DNA of 64,000 nucleotides from Bradyrhizobium canariense (GCF_019402665.1 NZ_VSST01000024.1:1-64000), one strand, 5' to 3'; positions 1-10,123 are shown, counted from the first letter of the stretch. Translations and numbers: made by a program. Notes: generated by a model not told the origin, from the letters alone.

Positions 1-122
1 GTCTCGATCTCGGCGATGACGTCGCCGGATTTGACCTTGTCGCCTTCCTTCTTCAGCCACTTGGCGAGGTTGCCCTTCTCCATCGTCGGCGAAAGAGCGG
101 GCATCAGGATGTTGATGGGCAT
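1..122 (-). CDS. pdhC: Pyruvate dehydrogenase E2 (dihydrolipoamide acetyltransferase), N-terminal part, cut by window edge
   Basis: Only the first 40 codons are present; the gene continues beyond base 1. The visible protein starts [12 protein letters not shown] and continues into the lipoyl-domain sequence around the [14 protein letters not shown] segment, almost the same as the N-terminus of the E1-beta gene at 945-2327. In the family this domain carries the swinging lipoyl arm that takes acetyl groups from E1 to coenzyme A. It is the last visible gene of the minus-strand pdh operon, 61 bp after the deaminase stop. The identity rests on the domain and the operon position, because the catalytic domain is outside the window. 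Confidence 0.85.
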   Translation of the reverse strand, partial: MPINILMPALSPTMEKGNLAKWLKKEGDKVKSGDVIAEIE

Positions 123-183
123 GCTGACCTCAAGAAGAACTTTGCAAAAATCCGTCTCCGGACCGGAGACGAACAGACCAGGT

Positions 184-636
184 TTAATTGCCGATGTCGC
201 CCTGCCACAGGCGCTCATTGGCCGGGATGGAACGCCAGTTCTTCATCATTGTGATGGAGCGGTCGTCCGCAAGGTCGATCCACGGGATGCCGAACTTGTC
301 GAGAATGTCCTTGGAGCCCTCGAAGGTGACGGACTCTCCGATCACCACGAGCTTGACCTTGAACAGCGCGAGCGCACCGGCACACATCGCGCATGGCGAC
401 AGCGTGGTGTACATGACGGTATCGTGGAACGAAATCGCACCCGCCTCGCGCAGGCAACTCATCTCGCCGTGCAGGATCGGATTGTTCTCCTGCACGCGGT
501 TGTTGTGGCCGCGGGCAATGACCTTGTTGTCGCGGGTCAGCACGGCGCCGATCGGCAGGCCGCCTTGCGCGATCGAGGCTTCCGCCTCGCGGATCGCCTC
601 CAGCATGAAATCGAAATGATAGGATTCGATCGCCAC
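184..636 (-). CDS. Nucleoside/cytosine deaminase, Fcy1-like
   Basis: A 150-residue zinc-dependent deaminase of the cytidine/deoxycytidylate family. The zinc ligands are visible as HGE (His56, Glu58 as proton shuttle) and PCAMC (Cys82, Cys85). The stretch [11 protein letters not shown] followed by [14 protein letters not shown] resembles yeast-type cytosine deaminase more than tRNA-adenosine deaminase TadA. A GTG start at 636 is chosen because it follows the DUF5076 stop by 2 bp and has AAGGGG upstream; an open extension to 807 lies inside the DUF5076 gene and looks non-coding. It is translationally linked inside the pdh operon, which is unexpected for a pyrimidine or purine salvage enzyme. 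The substrate cannot be read from sequence; cytosine, guanine or another amino-heterocycle is possible. Confidence 0.8.
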   Translation of the reverse strand: MAIESYHFDFMLEAIREAEASIAQGGLPIGAVLTRDNKVIARGHNNRVQENNPILHGEMSCLREAGAISFHDTVMYTTLSPCAMCAGALALFKVKLVVIGESVTFEGSKDILDKFGIPWIDLADDRSITMMKNWRSIPANERLWQGDIGN

Positions 637-638
637 GG

Positions 639-941
639 TCAGTGCCCCTTCCCGCGCGGCGTCGTGGTGCCGGTGTCGGTGGGACGCTCGATCTCGGCCT
701 GGAACATCTCGATGATCCGGTTCAGCGCGTCCTCCTCGGTGTATTCGCTCTCGCGCGCATAGGCGCGCGCGGCGTGACGGGCGAGATCGACGAGCAGCAG
801 GCCCCACATGTCGGGTTCGTCGAAGGCCCGCTGGAACGCCATCGACAGCCCGCCGTCCAGCACGAACACGCGCAGGATCTCGACCGCATCATCGCGGACG
901 AGGACGTCGGGTGGTAATGGCTGCTCCTTCGGACCCGCCAT
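639..941 (-). CDS. DUF5076 domain protein
   Basis: A 100-residue soluble protein without signal peptide or membrane segment, matching the small DUF5076 family of alphaproteobacteria as I recall it. The sequence is acidic with a central helical-looking stretch (MAFQRAFDEPDMWGLLLVDLARHAARAY split over residues 34-61). It starts 3 bp after the pdhB stop and ends 2 bp before the deaminase start, so it is almost certainly co-transcribed and translationally coupled. No catalytic motif is evident. Its location suggests a role connected with pyruvate dehydrogenase or with the deaminase, but that is inference only. Confidence 0.8.
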   Translation of the reverse strand: MAGPKEQPLPPDVLVRDDAVEILRVFVLDGGLSMAFQRAFDEPDMWGLLLVDLARHAARAYARESEYTEEDALNRIIEMFQAEIERPTDTGTTTPRGKGH

Positions 942-944
942 GGT

Positions 945-2327
<1,383 letters not shown>

Positions 2328-2356
2328 ATCGACTCCAAAAGAAAGCTTGCGCGCGT

Positions 2357-3379
2357 TCAGCGGTAAATATCGGTCCAGAGCTCGGCGGCATCCGGCTCGG
2401 GATCATGCTGGGCGAAATCGGCGGACGCATTGACGATGTCGCGCACCTCGGCGTCGATCGCCTTCAGATCCTGCTCGCTGACCTTGGCGGCCAACAGGCG
2501 GTTGCGCACCTGCTCGATCGGATCCTGGTCGTGGCGGACTTTCTCGACCTCCTCGCGCGTTCTGTACTTTGCGGGATCGGACATCGAGTGGCCGCGATAA
2601 CGGTAGGTCTGCATCTCCAGGATGAAGGGTCCCTTGCCGGCGCGGCACCAGGCCGCAGCTTCGTCGCCGGCGGCCTTGACGGCACGGACGTCCATGCCGT
2701 CGACCTGCTGGCCGGGAATGTTGAAGGAGGCGCCGCGCTTGGAGAAATCCTGCTGCGCCGAGGCGCGCGAGACCGAAGTGCCCATGGCGTAGCGGTTGTT
2801 CTCGATGACGTAGATCACCGGCAGCTTCCAGAGCTCCGCCATGTTGAAGCTCTCATAGACCTGGCCCTGGTTGGCCGCACCGTCGCCGAAATAGGTGACG
2901 CTGACATTGTCGTTGTCGCGATAGTGATTGGCGAAAGCGAGCCCGGTGCCGAGCGAGACCTGGGCGCCGACGATGCCGTGGCCGCCGTAAAAGTGCTTCT
3001 CCTTGCTGAACATGTGCATGGAGCCGCCCTTGCCCTTGGAATAGCCGCCGCGACGGCCCGTGAGCTCGGCCATGACGCCGTTGGCCTCCATGCCGGTGGC
3101 GAGCATATGGCCGTGATCGCGATAGCCGGTGATGACCTGATCGCCCGGCTTCAGGGCCATCTGCATCCCGACCACCACGGCCTCCTGGCCGATATAAAGG
3201 TGGCAGAAGCCGCCGATCGCGCCCATGCCGTAGAGCTGGCCGGCCTTTTCCTCGAACCGCCGGATCAGGAGCATGTCGCGGAGCGCCTTGAGCTCCTGCT
3301 CTCTGGTGAATTCCGGGGGCGAACCGCCGTCGGTCTTGTCCTGTGCAGTGCTTGCGGCGGCTTTCTTGGGTGCGGCCAT
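2357..3379 (-). CDS. pdhA: Pyruvate dehydrogenase E1 component subunit alpha
   Basis: A 340-residue E1-alpha. The thiamine-diphosphate motif is visible ([17 protein letters not shown], ending in the ENNRYAMGT region), and the phosphorylation-loop-like [15 protein letters not shown] follows. An Ala/Lys-rich N-terminus of about 20 residues precedes the domain. It is the first gene of the minus-strand operon pdhA-pdhB-DUF5076-deaminase-pdhC. The 267 bp upstream (3380-3646) must hold the promoter, but I could not pick out a convincing -35/-10 pair. No strong Shine-Dalgarno precedes the ATG at 3379. Confidence 0.96.
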   Translation of the reverse strand: MAAPKKAAASTAQDKTDGGSPPEFTREQELKALRDMLLIRRFEEKAGQLYGMGAIGGFCHLYIGQEAVVVGMQMALKPGDQVITGYRDHGHMLATGMEANGVMAELTGRRGGYSKGKGGSMHMFSKEKHFYGGHGIVGAQVSLGTGLAFANHYRDNDNVSVTYFGDGAANQGQVYESFNMAELWKLPVIYVIENNRYAMGTSVSRASAQQDFSKRGASFNIPGQQVDGMDVRAVKAAGDEAAAWCRAGKGPFILEMQTYRYRGHSMSDPAKYRTREEVEKVRHDQDPIEQVRNRLLAAKVSEQDLKAIDAEVRDIVNASADFAQHDPEPDAAELWTDIYR

Positions 3380-3607
3380 GGGAATTCCGGGTCAGAGAAA
3401 ACTTCAGCCCTCTCTAACCCAAGTCAAACGCCCTTGGAAAGCACCGCGGCGGCATGGCACGACTTTCATTATGCCGCACTGCAACGTGATCGTAATATTG
3501 CAAAATCTTTGACGCGGATCGGGCAACAAATCGACACGGTCGCCGCACGCGCAGATTCGTGGCCGCGTCAAGCAACGTTGAGCCAACGCGGTCCCGACAT
3601 TTGGAAC

Positions 3608-3631
3608 GGGCGGCGCAGAACGGCGCCGCCC
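3608..3631 (-). terminator. GC-rich hairpin after the aldehyde dehydrogenase gene
   Basis: Perfect 9-bp arms (GGGCGGCGC and its complement) with a 6-nt loop lie 16 bp past the stop of the aldehyde dehydrogenase gene. There is no T-run after the stem on the minus strand, so it may only stabilise the transcript end or act as a weak terminator before pdhA. Confidence 0.35.
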
Positions 3632-3646
3632 TCTCCGCCCGCCCGA

Positions 3647-5164
3647 TCAGAAGAAGCCGAGCTTCTTGGGGCTGTAGCTGACCAGCAGGTTCTTGGTCTG
3701 CTGGTAGTGATCGAGCATCATCTTGTGGGTCTCGCGCCCGACGCCCGACTGCTTGTAGCCGCCGAAGGCCGCATGCGCGGGATAGGCATGGTAGCAGTTG
3801 GTCCAGACCCGGCCGGCCTGGATCGCCCGGCCGAAGCGATAGCAGCGGTTGGCGTCGCGGCTCCAGACGCCGGCCCCCAGGCCATAGGGCGTGTCGTTGG
3901 CGATCTCGAGCGCCTCTTCGTCGCTCTTGAAGGTCGTGACCGAAACGACGGGGCCGAAGATCTCCTCCTGGAAGACGCGCATCTTGTTGTGGCCCTCGAA
4001 CACGGTCGGCTGGACGTAGAAGCCGCCGGCGAGATCGCCGCCAAGCTCGGCGCGTCCGCCGCCGGCCAGCACCTTTGCCCCCTCTTGCTTGCCGATGTCG
4101 ATGTAGGAGAGAATTTTTGCGAGCTGCTCGCCCGACGCCTGCGCGCCGATCATGGTGTCGGCCGCGCGCGGGTCGCCCTGCTTGATCGCGGCGACGCGCT
4201 TCAGCGCCCGCTCCATGAAGCGGTCATAGATATCGGCATGGACCAGCGCCCGGCTCGGACAGGTGCAGACCTCGCCCTGGTTCAGCGCGAACATGACGAA
4301 ACCTTCGATCGCCTTGTCGAAGAAGTCGTCGTCTTCGACGGTGACGTCGCTGAAGAAGATGTTGGGCGACTTGCCGCCTAGCTCGAGCGTGACGGGAATG
4401 AGGTTCTGGCTGGCATATTGCATAATCAGCCGGCCCGTCGTGGTCTCGCCGGTGAAGGCGATCTTGGCGATGCGCGGGCTGGACGCGAGCGGCTTGCCGG
4501 CTTCCAACCCAAAGCCGTTGACGATGTTGAGGACGCCGGCCGGCAGAATGTCGCCGATGATCTCGGCCCAGACCATGATCGAGGCCGGGGTCTGCTCGGC
4601 CGGTTTGAGCACAACGCAATTGTCGGCGGCGAGCGCGGGCGCGAGCTTCCAGCAGGCCATCAGCAGCGGGAAGTTCCAAGGAATGATCTGGCCGACCACG
4701 CCGAGCGGTTCGTGGAAATGATAGGCGACGGTGTCGTGATCGATCTCGGAGAGACTGCCTTCCTGGGCGCGGATGGCGCCGGCGAAATAACGGAAGTGGT
4801 CGATCGCCAGCGGCAGGTCGGCGGCGCGGGTCTCGCGGATCGGCTTGCCGTTGTCCCAGGTCTCGGCGATGGCGAGACGCTCGAGATTGTCTTCCATGCG
4901 GTCGGCGATCCGGTTCAGCATCGCGGCGCGCTCGGCGACGCTGGTGCGGCCCCAGGCGGCCTTCGCGGCATGCGCTGCATCGAGGGCTGCTTCGACGTCC
5001 TGCGCGTCGGAGCGCGCGATCTTGCAGACGATCTGGCCCGTCACCGGCGAGGCATTGTCGAAATACTTGCCGGCGATCGGCGCGACGAATTTGCCGCCGA
5101 TGAAATTGTCGTAGCGTTCGGCGAAGGGAATTTTGGTGACGCTGAGGAATTCTACCTTGTTCAT
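3647..5164 (-). CDS. NAD-dependent aldehyde dehydrogenase, AcoD/ExaC type
   Basis: A 505-residue aldehyde dehydrogenase. Visible are the oxyanion Asn in [17 protein letters not shown], the general-base Glu in [10 protein letters not shown] and the catalytic Cys in [15 protein letters not shown] near residue 300. The length and the [18 protein letters not shown]-terminal segment fit the AcoD/acetaldehyde dehydrogenase II group, which oxidises acetaldehyde and other short aldehydes. The ATG at 5164 has a CGGGAGCG ribosome site; an in-frame extension to 5329 would cover the upstream dyads and is rejected. The gene follows a GAF/Fis-type regulator on the same strand, the usual partner of this enzyme, and two dyads in between are likely operator sites. 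Confidence 0.93.
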   Translation of the reverse strand: MNKVEFLSVTKIPFAERYDNFIGGKFVAPIAGKYFDNASPVTGQIVCKIARSDAQDVEAALDAAHAAKAAWGRTSVAERAAMLNRIADRMEDNLERLAIAETWDNGKPIRETRAADLPLAIDHFRYFAGAIRAQEGSLSEIDHDTVAYHFHEPLGVVGQIIPWNFPLLMACWKLAPALAADNCVVLKPAEQTPASIMVWAEIIGDILPAGVLNIVNGFGLEAGKPLASSPRIAKIAFTGETTTGRLIMQYASQNLIPVTLELGGKSPNIFFSDVTVEDDDFFDKAIEGFVMFALNQGEVCTCPSRALVHADIYDRFMERALKRVAAIKQGDPRAADTMIGAQASGEQLAKILSYIDIGKQEGAKVLAGGGRAELGGDLAGGFYVQPTVFEGHNKMRVFQEEIFGPVVSVTTFKSDEEALEIANDTPYGLGAGVWSRDANRCYRFGRAIQAGRVWTNCYHAYPAHAAFGGYKQSGVGRETHKMMLDHYQQTKNLLVSYSPKKLGFF

Positions 5165-5198
5165 TGATCGCTCCCGATGTTTGCTGTTTGCGCAATTC

Positions 5199-5214
5199 GT
5201 CGCGTGGTCGCGAC
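5199..5214. promoter_or_regulatory. Proximal dyad upstream of aldehyde dehydrogenase
   Basis: Perfect 6-bp arms GTCGCG and CGCGAC are separated by 4 nt, 35-50 bp upstream of the aldehyde dehydrogenase start. The GTCGC half-site is shared with the larger dyad at 5279-5300, so both may bind the same regulator. Short GC-rich palindromes are common in this genome, so support is modest. Confidence 0.35.
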
Positions 5215-5278
5215 TTGCGCCAACGATGTCGCGGGAGGCGTGTTCTGTCAGCCCTGATGGGAGCGATGACGGAGCCGA

Positions 5279-5300
5279 CCTGTCGCAGTTCTGCGACAGG
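5279..5300. promoter_or_regulatory. Distal perfect dyad, candidate activator site for aldehyde dehydrogenase
   Basis: The arm CCTGTCGCAG is followed after TT by its exact reverse complement, giving a 22-bp element with 10-bp arms, 115 bp upstream of the aldehyde dehydrogenase start. That distance is typical of an upstream activator site. It sits between the gene and the Fis-type regulator encoded just upstream, which is the obvious candidate to bind it. Confidence 0.6.
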
Positions 5301-5337
5301 TGTCGAGGCTGCACGTCATGCCGCCGCACATACTGAC

Positions 5338-5443
5338 CTCATCCTGAGGAGCGCGCTCGTGCGCGCGTCTCGAAGGATGGCTGGTGGTGACAGCAGGGCC
5401 TCTTGTGGTTCGCGACGACCGCTTCGCGGTCTCCTCACCATGA
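5338..5443. repeat. REP-like palindromic element pair
   Basis: Two imperfect palindromes are separated by a short spacer. The first runs from TCATCCTGAGGAG through a GC stem to CTCGAAGGATGG. The second runs from GGTTCGCGACG through ACCGCTTCGCGGT to CTCCTCACCATGA. The same two consensus forms occur in the opposite order at 6984-7112. Such elements are dispersed intergenic repeats in Bradyrhizobium-type genomes (recalled knowledge). Together with the dyads it accounts for most of the 294-bp gap between the regulator and aldehyde dehydrogenase genes. Confidence 0.7.
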
Positions 5444-5458
5444 ATATCTACCAGCAGC

Positions 5459-6421
5459 TCAATGCGCGTTCAGCTCGAACCGCTTGAGTTTTCTGTGCAG
5501 CGTGGCGCGGCTGACGCCGAGGGCCTTGGCGGCCGCCGACACGTTGCCACCGGCGCGCAGCAGTGCCCGCTGCAACACCGCGCGCTGACCGCCAGCAAGA
5601 TGATCGCGCGCGGTGTCGCCGCCGAGGAGATCGGCCGCGGGCACTGGTCGCAACGCCCGGCCCGGCGCGAGCCCCAGTCCTGCCCGGGCAGTCCTGGTCG
5701 CGCCGATCACGAGATCGTCCGCATCGACCGCAACGAGGCCGCCGCACTGGCCGTCCGCAGCTTGCGTCAGCACGATGCGGGCGTGGGCGAAGGCCCTGCG
5801 AAACAGATCGGCTTCGATACGCTTGGCCGCCTCACCGGCCGCGAGCGCGATCAGACTGGAAAACACGTCAGTGCGGTCGGCGCGGCAGGAGGAGACGTCG
5901 AGCACGCCCGCGAACGCAGCCTCATGGTCGAAGATCGGAACGGCGGTGCAGCTCAGAAGCGTGTTACGGGTAAAGAAATGCTGGTCGCGGTCGATCGTCA
6001 GCGGTCGTTGCTCGACGAGGCAGGTACCGATGCCGTTGGTGCCCTCATGCTCCTCGCTCCAGACCGCGCCGGTCCAGAGGCCCCAGGACTGAAATGTCGC
6101 ATCGTCCGCCGGGGTGCCGCGGCGATCGACCGGCACGCCGTCGCCGTCGGCGAGCAGCACGCAGCAGCCGCTGGCGCCGACCGCCTGGTAGAGCCGGTCC
6201 ATTGCACCTCGCGCAGCGGCGAGCAGCGGCGCGATGCGCTCGCGCGCGTGGTGCAACTCGGCTTCGCTCAGCCGGTTCGGTGAGCTGCGGCCTGCGGGAT
6301 CGAGACGATGCAATCTGGACGAACGGCGCCACGAGGCCACAAGCGACGAGCGTGCCGCCTGGCCTGACGTAATGGCGGCCTCGACACGGGCCGCGTGATG
6401 CCGGGGGGATTGCCCATTCAT
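5459..6421 (-). CDS. AcoR-like GAF/Fis transcriptional regulator lacking the AAA+ domain
   Basis: A 320-residue regulator. Residues about 25-210 resemble the N-terminal sensory part of AcoR-type activators (SWRRSSRLHRLDP, then a GAF-like segment with EEHEGTNGIGTCLVEQRPLTI and FTRNTLLSCTAVPIFD). The C-terminus is a Fis-type helix-turn-helix (AAAKALGVSRATLHRKLKRFEL). The central sigma-54-interacting AAA+ module (GAFTGA, Walker motifs) is absent; about 60 residues link the two parts. It probably senses an aldehyde or alcohol signal and controls the downstream aldehyde dehydrogenase without sigma-54. The start has a GGAGGA site; GTG at 6424 is an alternative one codon upstream. Confidence 0.85.
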   Translation of the reverse strand: MNGQSPRHHAARVEAAITSGQAARSSLVASWRRSSRLHRLDPAGRSSPNRLSEAELHHARERIAPLLAAARGAMDRLYQAVGASGCCVLLADGDGVPVDRRGTPADDATFQSWGLWTGAVWSEEHEGTNGIGTCLVEQRPLTIDRDQHFFTRNTLLSCTAVPIFDHEAAFAGVLDVSSCRADRTDVFSSLIALAAGEAAKRIEADLFRRAFAHARIVLTQAADGQCGGLVAVDADDLVIGATRTARAGLGLAPGRALRPVPAADLLGGDTARDHLAGGQRAVLQRALLRAGGNVSAAAKALGVSRATLHRKLKRFELNAH

Positions 6422-6588
6422 CACTGTTTCCTCCAGGTGGCAATCTAAACGGTGCCGGCACGGCCCGGTTGATCTGCGTCAACCCTGGCCATGGCGCTGG
6501 CAGCCATGAGCCCTTTGCGGCGCTGCCGTCAAGGCGGCAGTCCGGTTCCAGGCTTCAACTTGGAAGTCTTCAACTTTAGGAAGAGTGG

Positions 6589-6906
6589 TTAGTTCGCCGG
6601 GATCGTCCGGACGAGATCGCGCGGATTGACGTAGTCGAGCTGGAAGCGCGCCCGCTCGTCCAGCATGTCGGGGTCGATCTTCGCGGAGCGCAGCAGCGAA
6701 ACGCGCTGCTCGCTCCTGGCACGCTCGCGCTTGAGCTGAGCCAGCTCGCTGGTCAGCGCCACGATCTCCTGGTCGAGCTCCTGGCGGGCGTTGAGGCCGT
6801 ATTTGCCGGTATAGGCGTTGACACCGAAATAACCGACGATGGCAGCCGCCATCGCATAGAGGGCAAGACCGGTCAGGATCGATTTCAGGCGCGCGCGGGA
6901 GACCAT
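6589..6906 (-). CDS. FtsB/DivIC-like septum formation initiator
   Basis: A 105-residue bitopic membrane protein. One membrane segment spans about residues 10-31 (ILTGLALYAMAAAIVGYFGV), followed by a coiled coil at about 40-75 rich in Glu, Leu and Arg, and a short C-terminal globular tail (DERARFQLDYVNPRDLVRTIP). This is the layout of FtsB/DivIC, which links early and late cell-division proteins in the periplasm. In many alphaproteobacteria this gene sits between eno and pdhA. Here enolase (10158-11441) and pdhA lie on either side with other genes inserted, which supports the assignment. Confidence 0.85.
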   Translation of the reverse strand: MVSRARLKSILTGLALYAMAAAIVGYFGVNAYTGKYGLNARQELDQEIVALTSELAQLKRERARSEQRVSLLRSAKIDPDMLDERARFQLDYVNPRDLVRTIPAN

Positions 6907-6983
6907 CTTGGGAAGATGGGACAGGTTGGTTAAGGGCGTGCTAATTTCCGGCCGCTGGCCCGGCGCGCGACGCTAGCGGACCC

Positions 6984-7112
6984 TCATGGCGAGGAGGCGC
7001 AAAGCGCCGTCTCGCGGACGATGCTTCGCATCGCCGCGAGAACCATGAAGGCACGGCAGTTTCCCGGAGCCATCCTTCGAGACGAACGCTTCGCGTTCTC
7101 CTCAGGATGAGG
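6984..7112. repeat. REP-like palindromic element pair, inverted relative to 5338-5443
   Basis: The first part runs from TCATGGCGAGGAG through two small stem-loops to CGCGAGAACCATGA. The second runs from CCATCCTTCGAGACG through AACGCTTCGCGTT to CTCCTCAGGATGAGG. It fills the gap between ftsB and the flavin reductase gene. With the copy at 5338-5443 it brackets the AcoR-like regulator and ftsB-like genes in inverted orientation. Confidence 0.7.
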
Positions 7113-7142
7113 GCCTATGCTGTGGCTGCGGGCGATTTGGCC

Positions 7143-7694
7143 TCAGCCGTGATGCTTCGCGACGTGCACCGCAAACGCGTCGATATAGGCCTGGAGCACG
7201 GGCTTCAGGGACTCCTTAGTCAGGTTGCCCTCAGCGTCGAACGCGTCGCCCACCCCGTTCAGATAGGCCTCCGGCTGCTGCATGATCGGGCCGGAAATGC
7301 CCGGCAGGATGTTCTGCAGCGTCTTGGCGGCGCTGACGCCGCCGAGCGGGCCCGGCGAGTTCGCGATGATGCCGACCGGCTTGCCGTTGAACGAGCTCTT
7401 GCCATAGGGCCGCGAGGCGACGTCGATGGCGTTCTTCAGCACGCCCGGGATCGCCCGATTGTATTCCGGCGTGACGAAGATGACGCCGTCCGACTTCTGG
7501 ATCTTTTCGCGAAAAGACAGCCAGTCGGCCGGCGGCGCGCCCTCGAGGTCCTGATTGAAGAACGAGATGCCGGCCGGCGTGATGACCTCGAGCTTGAGCG
7601 AGGCCGGCGCGAGCTTGGCGAGCGCATTGGCGATCTTCAGCGAAAAGCTGTCCTTGCGCAGGCTGCCGGCGATCGTGACGATATTGTAGGCCAT
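7143..7694 (-). CDS. NADPH-dependent FMN reductase family protein (ChrR-like)
   Basis: A 183-residue flavodoxin-fold reductase. The FMN-phosphate loop is AGSLRKDSFSLKIA (residues 9-22), and the family segment TPEYNRAIPGVLKNAIDVASRP is at about 75-96. Enzymes of this group reduce FMN, quinones, chromate or azo compounds with NAD(P)H and usually act as antioxidant quinone reductases. It is transcribed alone on the minus strand. The ATG at 7694 is followed closely by the family N-terminus MAYNIVTIAGS. The physiological acceptor cannot be predicted. Confidence 0.88.
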   Translation of the reverse strand: MAYNIVTIAGSLRKDSFSLKIANALAKLAPASLKLEVITPAGISFFNQDLEGAPPADWLSFREKIQKSDGVIFVTPEYNRAIPGVLKNAIDVASRPYGKSSFNGKPVGIIANSPGPLGGVSAAKTLQNILPGISGPIMQQPEAYLNGVGDAFDAEGNLTKESLKPVLQAYIDAFAVHVAKHHG

Positions 7695-7869
7695 GGAGTG
7701 TCCTCGAAGTCTTCAGCGGGAGTGCCGGGGCGGCACTTAAGCGATCCCGAGTGATGGATGCAAGTGCATGGACCGGTCGGATTTGGAAACGCTGGGTTTC
7801 TGAACGGTTGCCCAAACCATCAGGCCGCCAAGTGGCGGCCTGAGTCGTTGGTGCAATCCGCAAATCGGT

Positions 7870-8868
7870 TCAGATCGTCGGATTCCACGCCGACGGGATC
7901 AGGCGATATTTGGCGCCGTCCTTCTCGACATGGCCGACCGAGGGAAACGTGAAGTGGAAGCCGATCACGGTCGCCTTCTCGGCCGCCGCAATGTCGTAGA
8001 ACTTGTGACGCGTCTCCTGCGCCAGCGCAGCATCGGTATCGAACACCACATGCCAGTCCGGATTGCGCAGGAAGAACTCCGGGATGTTGGTGACGTCGGA
8101 CTGGATCAGCACCTTGGCATCGCCGGAGGCGACCGCGAACGAGGTGTGCCCCGGGGTGTGACCGGGCGTCGCGATCGAGGTGATGCCCGGCGCGACCTCC
8201 TTGCCCCAGGCGTACTTCGTCACCTTGGATTCGAGGCCGGCAAAGGTCTTCTTCACGTTGGCGAAGTAGTTCTTCATCATCGCGTTGGACTCGGCCTTGG
8301 CGGCGTTGTCCTCGCTGGTCCAGAACTCCCAGTCCTTGCCCGGCACCATGATCTCCGCATTGGGGAAGGCAAGCGCGCCGTCGGCGAGACGAATGCCGTT
8401 GGTGTGGTCGGGATGCAGATGCGAGAGCAGCACGACATCGATGCTCTTCGGGTCGACGCCGGCGGCCTGGAGGTTCTGCAGCGTGCGGCCGACCTCGCCC
8501 TTGCTGGGCTCGAGATTGGCGACACCGTTGCCGGTATCGATCAGCACGAGCTTGGAGCCGGTGTTGATGAGCTGCGGGTTGAACGGCACCGTGACCATGC
8601 CCTTCGGCATGTAGGCCGCCTCGCCCGCGGCCAGCGCTTCCTCCTTCGACGCGTTGACGACGAACTTGTCCGGCATCGGGAAAGTGCGCGCACCGTCATT
8701 GATCGAGGTGCACTCGTAGCTGCCGACCTTGTAGCGGTAGAAGCCCGGCGCCTGCGTGCCGGCTTGCGGCACCGCGGCATTGGCGGTGGTCAATCCAAGC
8801 TTGGTCATCGCAGCCGCACCGAGGACGGCGGCGCCTGCGAGCAGATGGCGGCGATTGAGATCGGTCAT
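7870..8868 (-). CDS. MBL-fold metallo-hydrolase, Tat-exported
   Basis: A 332-residue protein with a twin-arginine signal (NRRHLLAGAAVLGAAAMTKLG, residues 4-24, cut probably after TANA). The metallo-beta-lactamase metal-binding motif is SHLHPDHTNG; further ligands lie in TPGHTPGHTS and IGFHFTFP. These features predict a periplasmic binuclear-metal hydrolase. Homologues include lactonase-like and methyl-parathion-hydrolase-like enzymes, so the substrate stays open. The start at 8868 has AAGGGGAC upstream; the longer open frame to 9039 overlaps the next gene and is rejected. Confidence 0.88.
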   Translation of the reverse strand: MTDLNRRHLLAGAAVLGAAAMTKLGLTTANAAVPQAGTQAPGFYRYKVGSYECTSINDGARTFPMPDKFVVNASKEEALAAGEAAYMPKGMVTVPFNPQLINTGSKLVLIDTGNGVANLEPSKGEVGRTLQNLQAAGVDPKSIDVVLLSHLHPDHTNGIRLADGALAFPNAEIMVPGKDWEFWTSEDNAAKAESNAMMKNYFANVKKTFAGLESKVTKYAWGKEVAPGITSIATPGHTPGHTSFAVASGDAKVLIQSDVTNIPEFFLRNPDWHVVFDTDAALAQETRHKFYDIAAAEKATVIGFHFTFPSVGHVEKDGAKYRLIPSAWNPTI

Positions 8869-8989
8869 GGAGAAGTCCCCTTCTGAGCGCGCCTTGCGGA
8901 TTTGTCCGCTTTCGATGGCGGCGGAATAATCTCCCGCTTCGCTCAGAAGGCAAGACCTTCTTTGGGTGACGTGCCGTCGCACGTGCCGA

Positions 8990-10123
8990 TTATTTATTTG
9001 GGTTGATGAGGAATTTTTCGCCGGTGGCGCGTTTGGCATAGACCGCGATATTGGCGGGATCGAGCGCCTCGGAAAGCGATACCACCTTGGTGTAGTGGCT
9101 GGCGAACGTGGTCTTCAGTTCGTCGACGACGCGCTGGCGCAGCCTGGCCCCGTCCGCCTGCCCGATCTTCATCAGGAACGGAAACAGCAGCCAGCCGCCG
9201 ACGCCCCAGGCCATGCCGAAGCCGCGCGGCAGCTCGATCGGGCGGACATCGAGCGCGCCATAGACGTAGACCTGCTTGTGCACGTTGGAGCCGTAGCGGC
9301 TGTATTCCTTCGCGGTCTTGTTGATCGCGACTTCCATGCAGTTGAGGATGTCGCCGGCGAGCTTGCCGCCGCCGATGGCGTCGAAGGCGATGGTGGCGCC
9401 GGTCTCGACCAGCGCATTGGTGAGATCGCCGAGGAAGCTCGGCGCGGTGGAATCGACGACATATTTGGCGCCGATCTTGTGCAGGATGTCGGCCTGCTCC
9501 TTGCTGCGCACGATGTTGACCAGCGGGATCCCGTCCTTGATGCAGATCTTGTTCAGCATCTGGCCGAGATTGGATGCGGCCGCAGTGTGCACCAGCGCCT
9601 TGTGACCCTCGCGCCGCATGGTCTCGGTCATGCCGAGCGCGGTCAGCGGATTGACGAAGCAGGAGGCACCTTCGGCCGGCGTGGTGCCCTCCGGCAGCGG
9701 CAGGCACTCGCGCACTTTCAGCGTGCGATACTGCGTGTACATCGCGCCGCCGATCATGGCGACGGTCTTGCCCATCAGCGCCTTCGCGGCATCGGACGAG
9801 CCGGTCCTGATCACGACGCCCGCGCCTTCGTTACCGACCGGCATGGATTCGTCGAGCCGGCCTGCCATCGCCCGCATCGCGGCTTCCGGCACCTTGGCGG
9901 TGATGACGGGAGCGCTCTTGTCGCCGGAAGCCTTTGCCGTGCTCATGTCGGCCGCGCCGATCAGGAGCCCGAGGTCGGACGGATTGATCGGCGCCGCCTC
10001 GACGCGGACGACGACCTCGTCCGCGGCGGGTTCGGGGGTCGGCACGTCGAGCAGCGAGATTTCGAGCTCACCGCTCTTCTTGATCAGCGAACGCAGTTGC
10101 AGGCCGTTCTTGCCGTCGCTCAT
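8990..10123 (-). CDS. Zinc-binding-dehydrogenase/quinone oxidoreductase-like MDR protein
   Basis: A 377-residue medium-chain dehydrogenase/reductase. The N-terminal GroES-like domain has EVVVRVEAAPINPSDLGLL (about 36-54) and GNEGAGVV. The Rossmann part has VHTAAASNLGQMLNKI and FDAIGGG. The structural-zinc cysteines of alcohol dehydrogenases are absent, which places it with the NADPH:quinone reductase or enoyl-reductase branch. The start at 10123 has a strong AGGGGAGG site. It lies 34 bp downstream of eno on the same strand and may be co-transcribed with it. Confidence 0.85.
   Translation of the reverse strand: MSDGKNGLQLRSLIKKSGELEISLLDVPTPEPAADEVVVRVEAAPINPSDLGLLIGAADMSTAKASGDKSAPVITAKVPEAAMRAMAGRLDESMPVGNEGAGVVIRTGSSDAAKALMGKTVAMIGGAMYTQYRTLKVRECLPLPEGTTPAEGASCFVNPLTALGMTETMRREGHKALVHTAAASNLGQMLNKICIKDGIPLVNIVRSKEQADILHKIGAKYVVDSTAPSFLGDLTNALVETGATIAFDAIGGGKLAGDILNCMEVAINKTAKEYSRYGSNVHKQVYVYGALDVRPIELPRGFGMAWGVGGWLLFPFLMKIGQADGARLRQRVVDELKTTFASHYTKVVSLSEALDPANIAVYAKRATGEKFLINPNK

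Noticed and set aside
637-807. Upstream extension of the deaminase to 807
   Set aside because: It would overlap DUF5076 completely in another frame and adds Arg-rich residues; the GTG at 636 has a ribosome site.
5165-5278. Sigma-54 promoter before aldehyde dehydrogenase
   Set aside because: No GG-N10-GC match near the TGGCACG consensus; nearest candidates TTGGCGCA and AATTGCGC lack the partner element at the right spacing.
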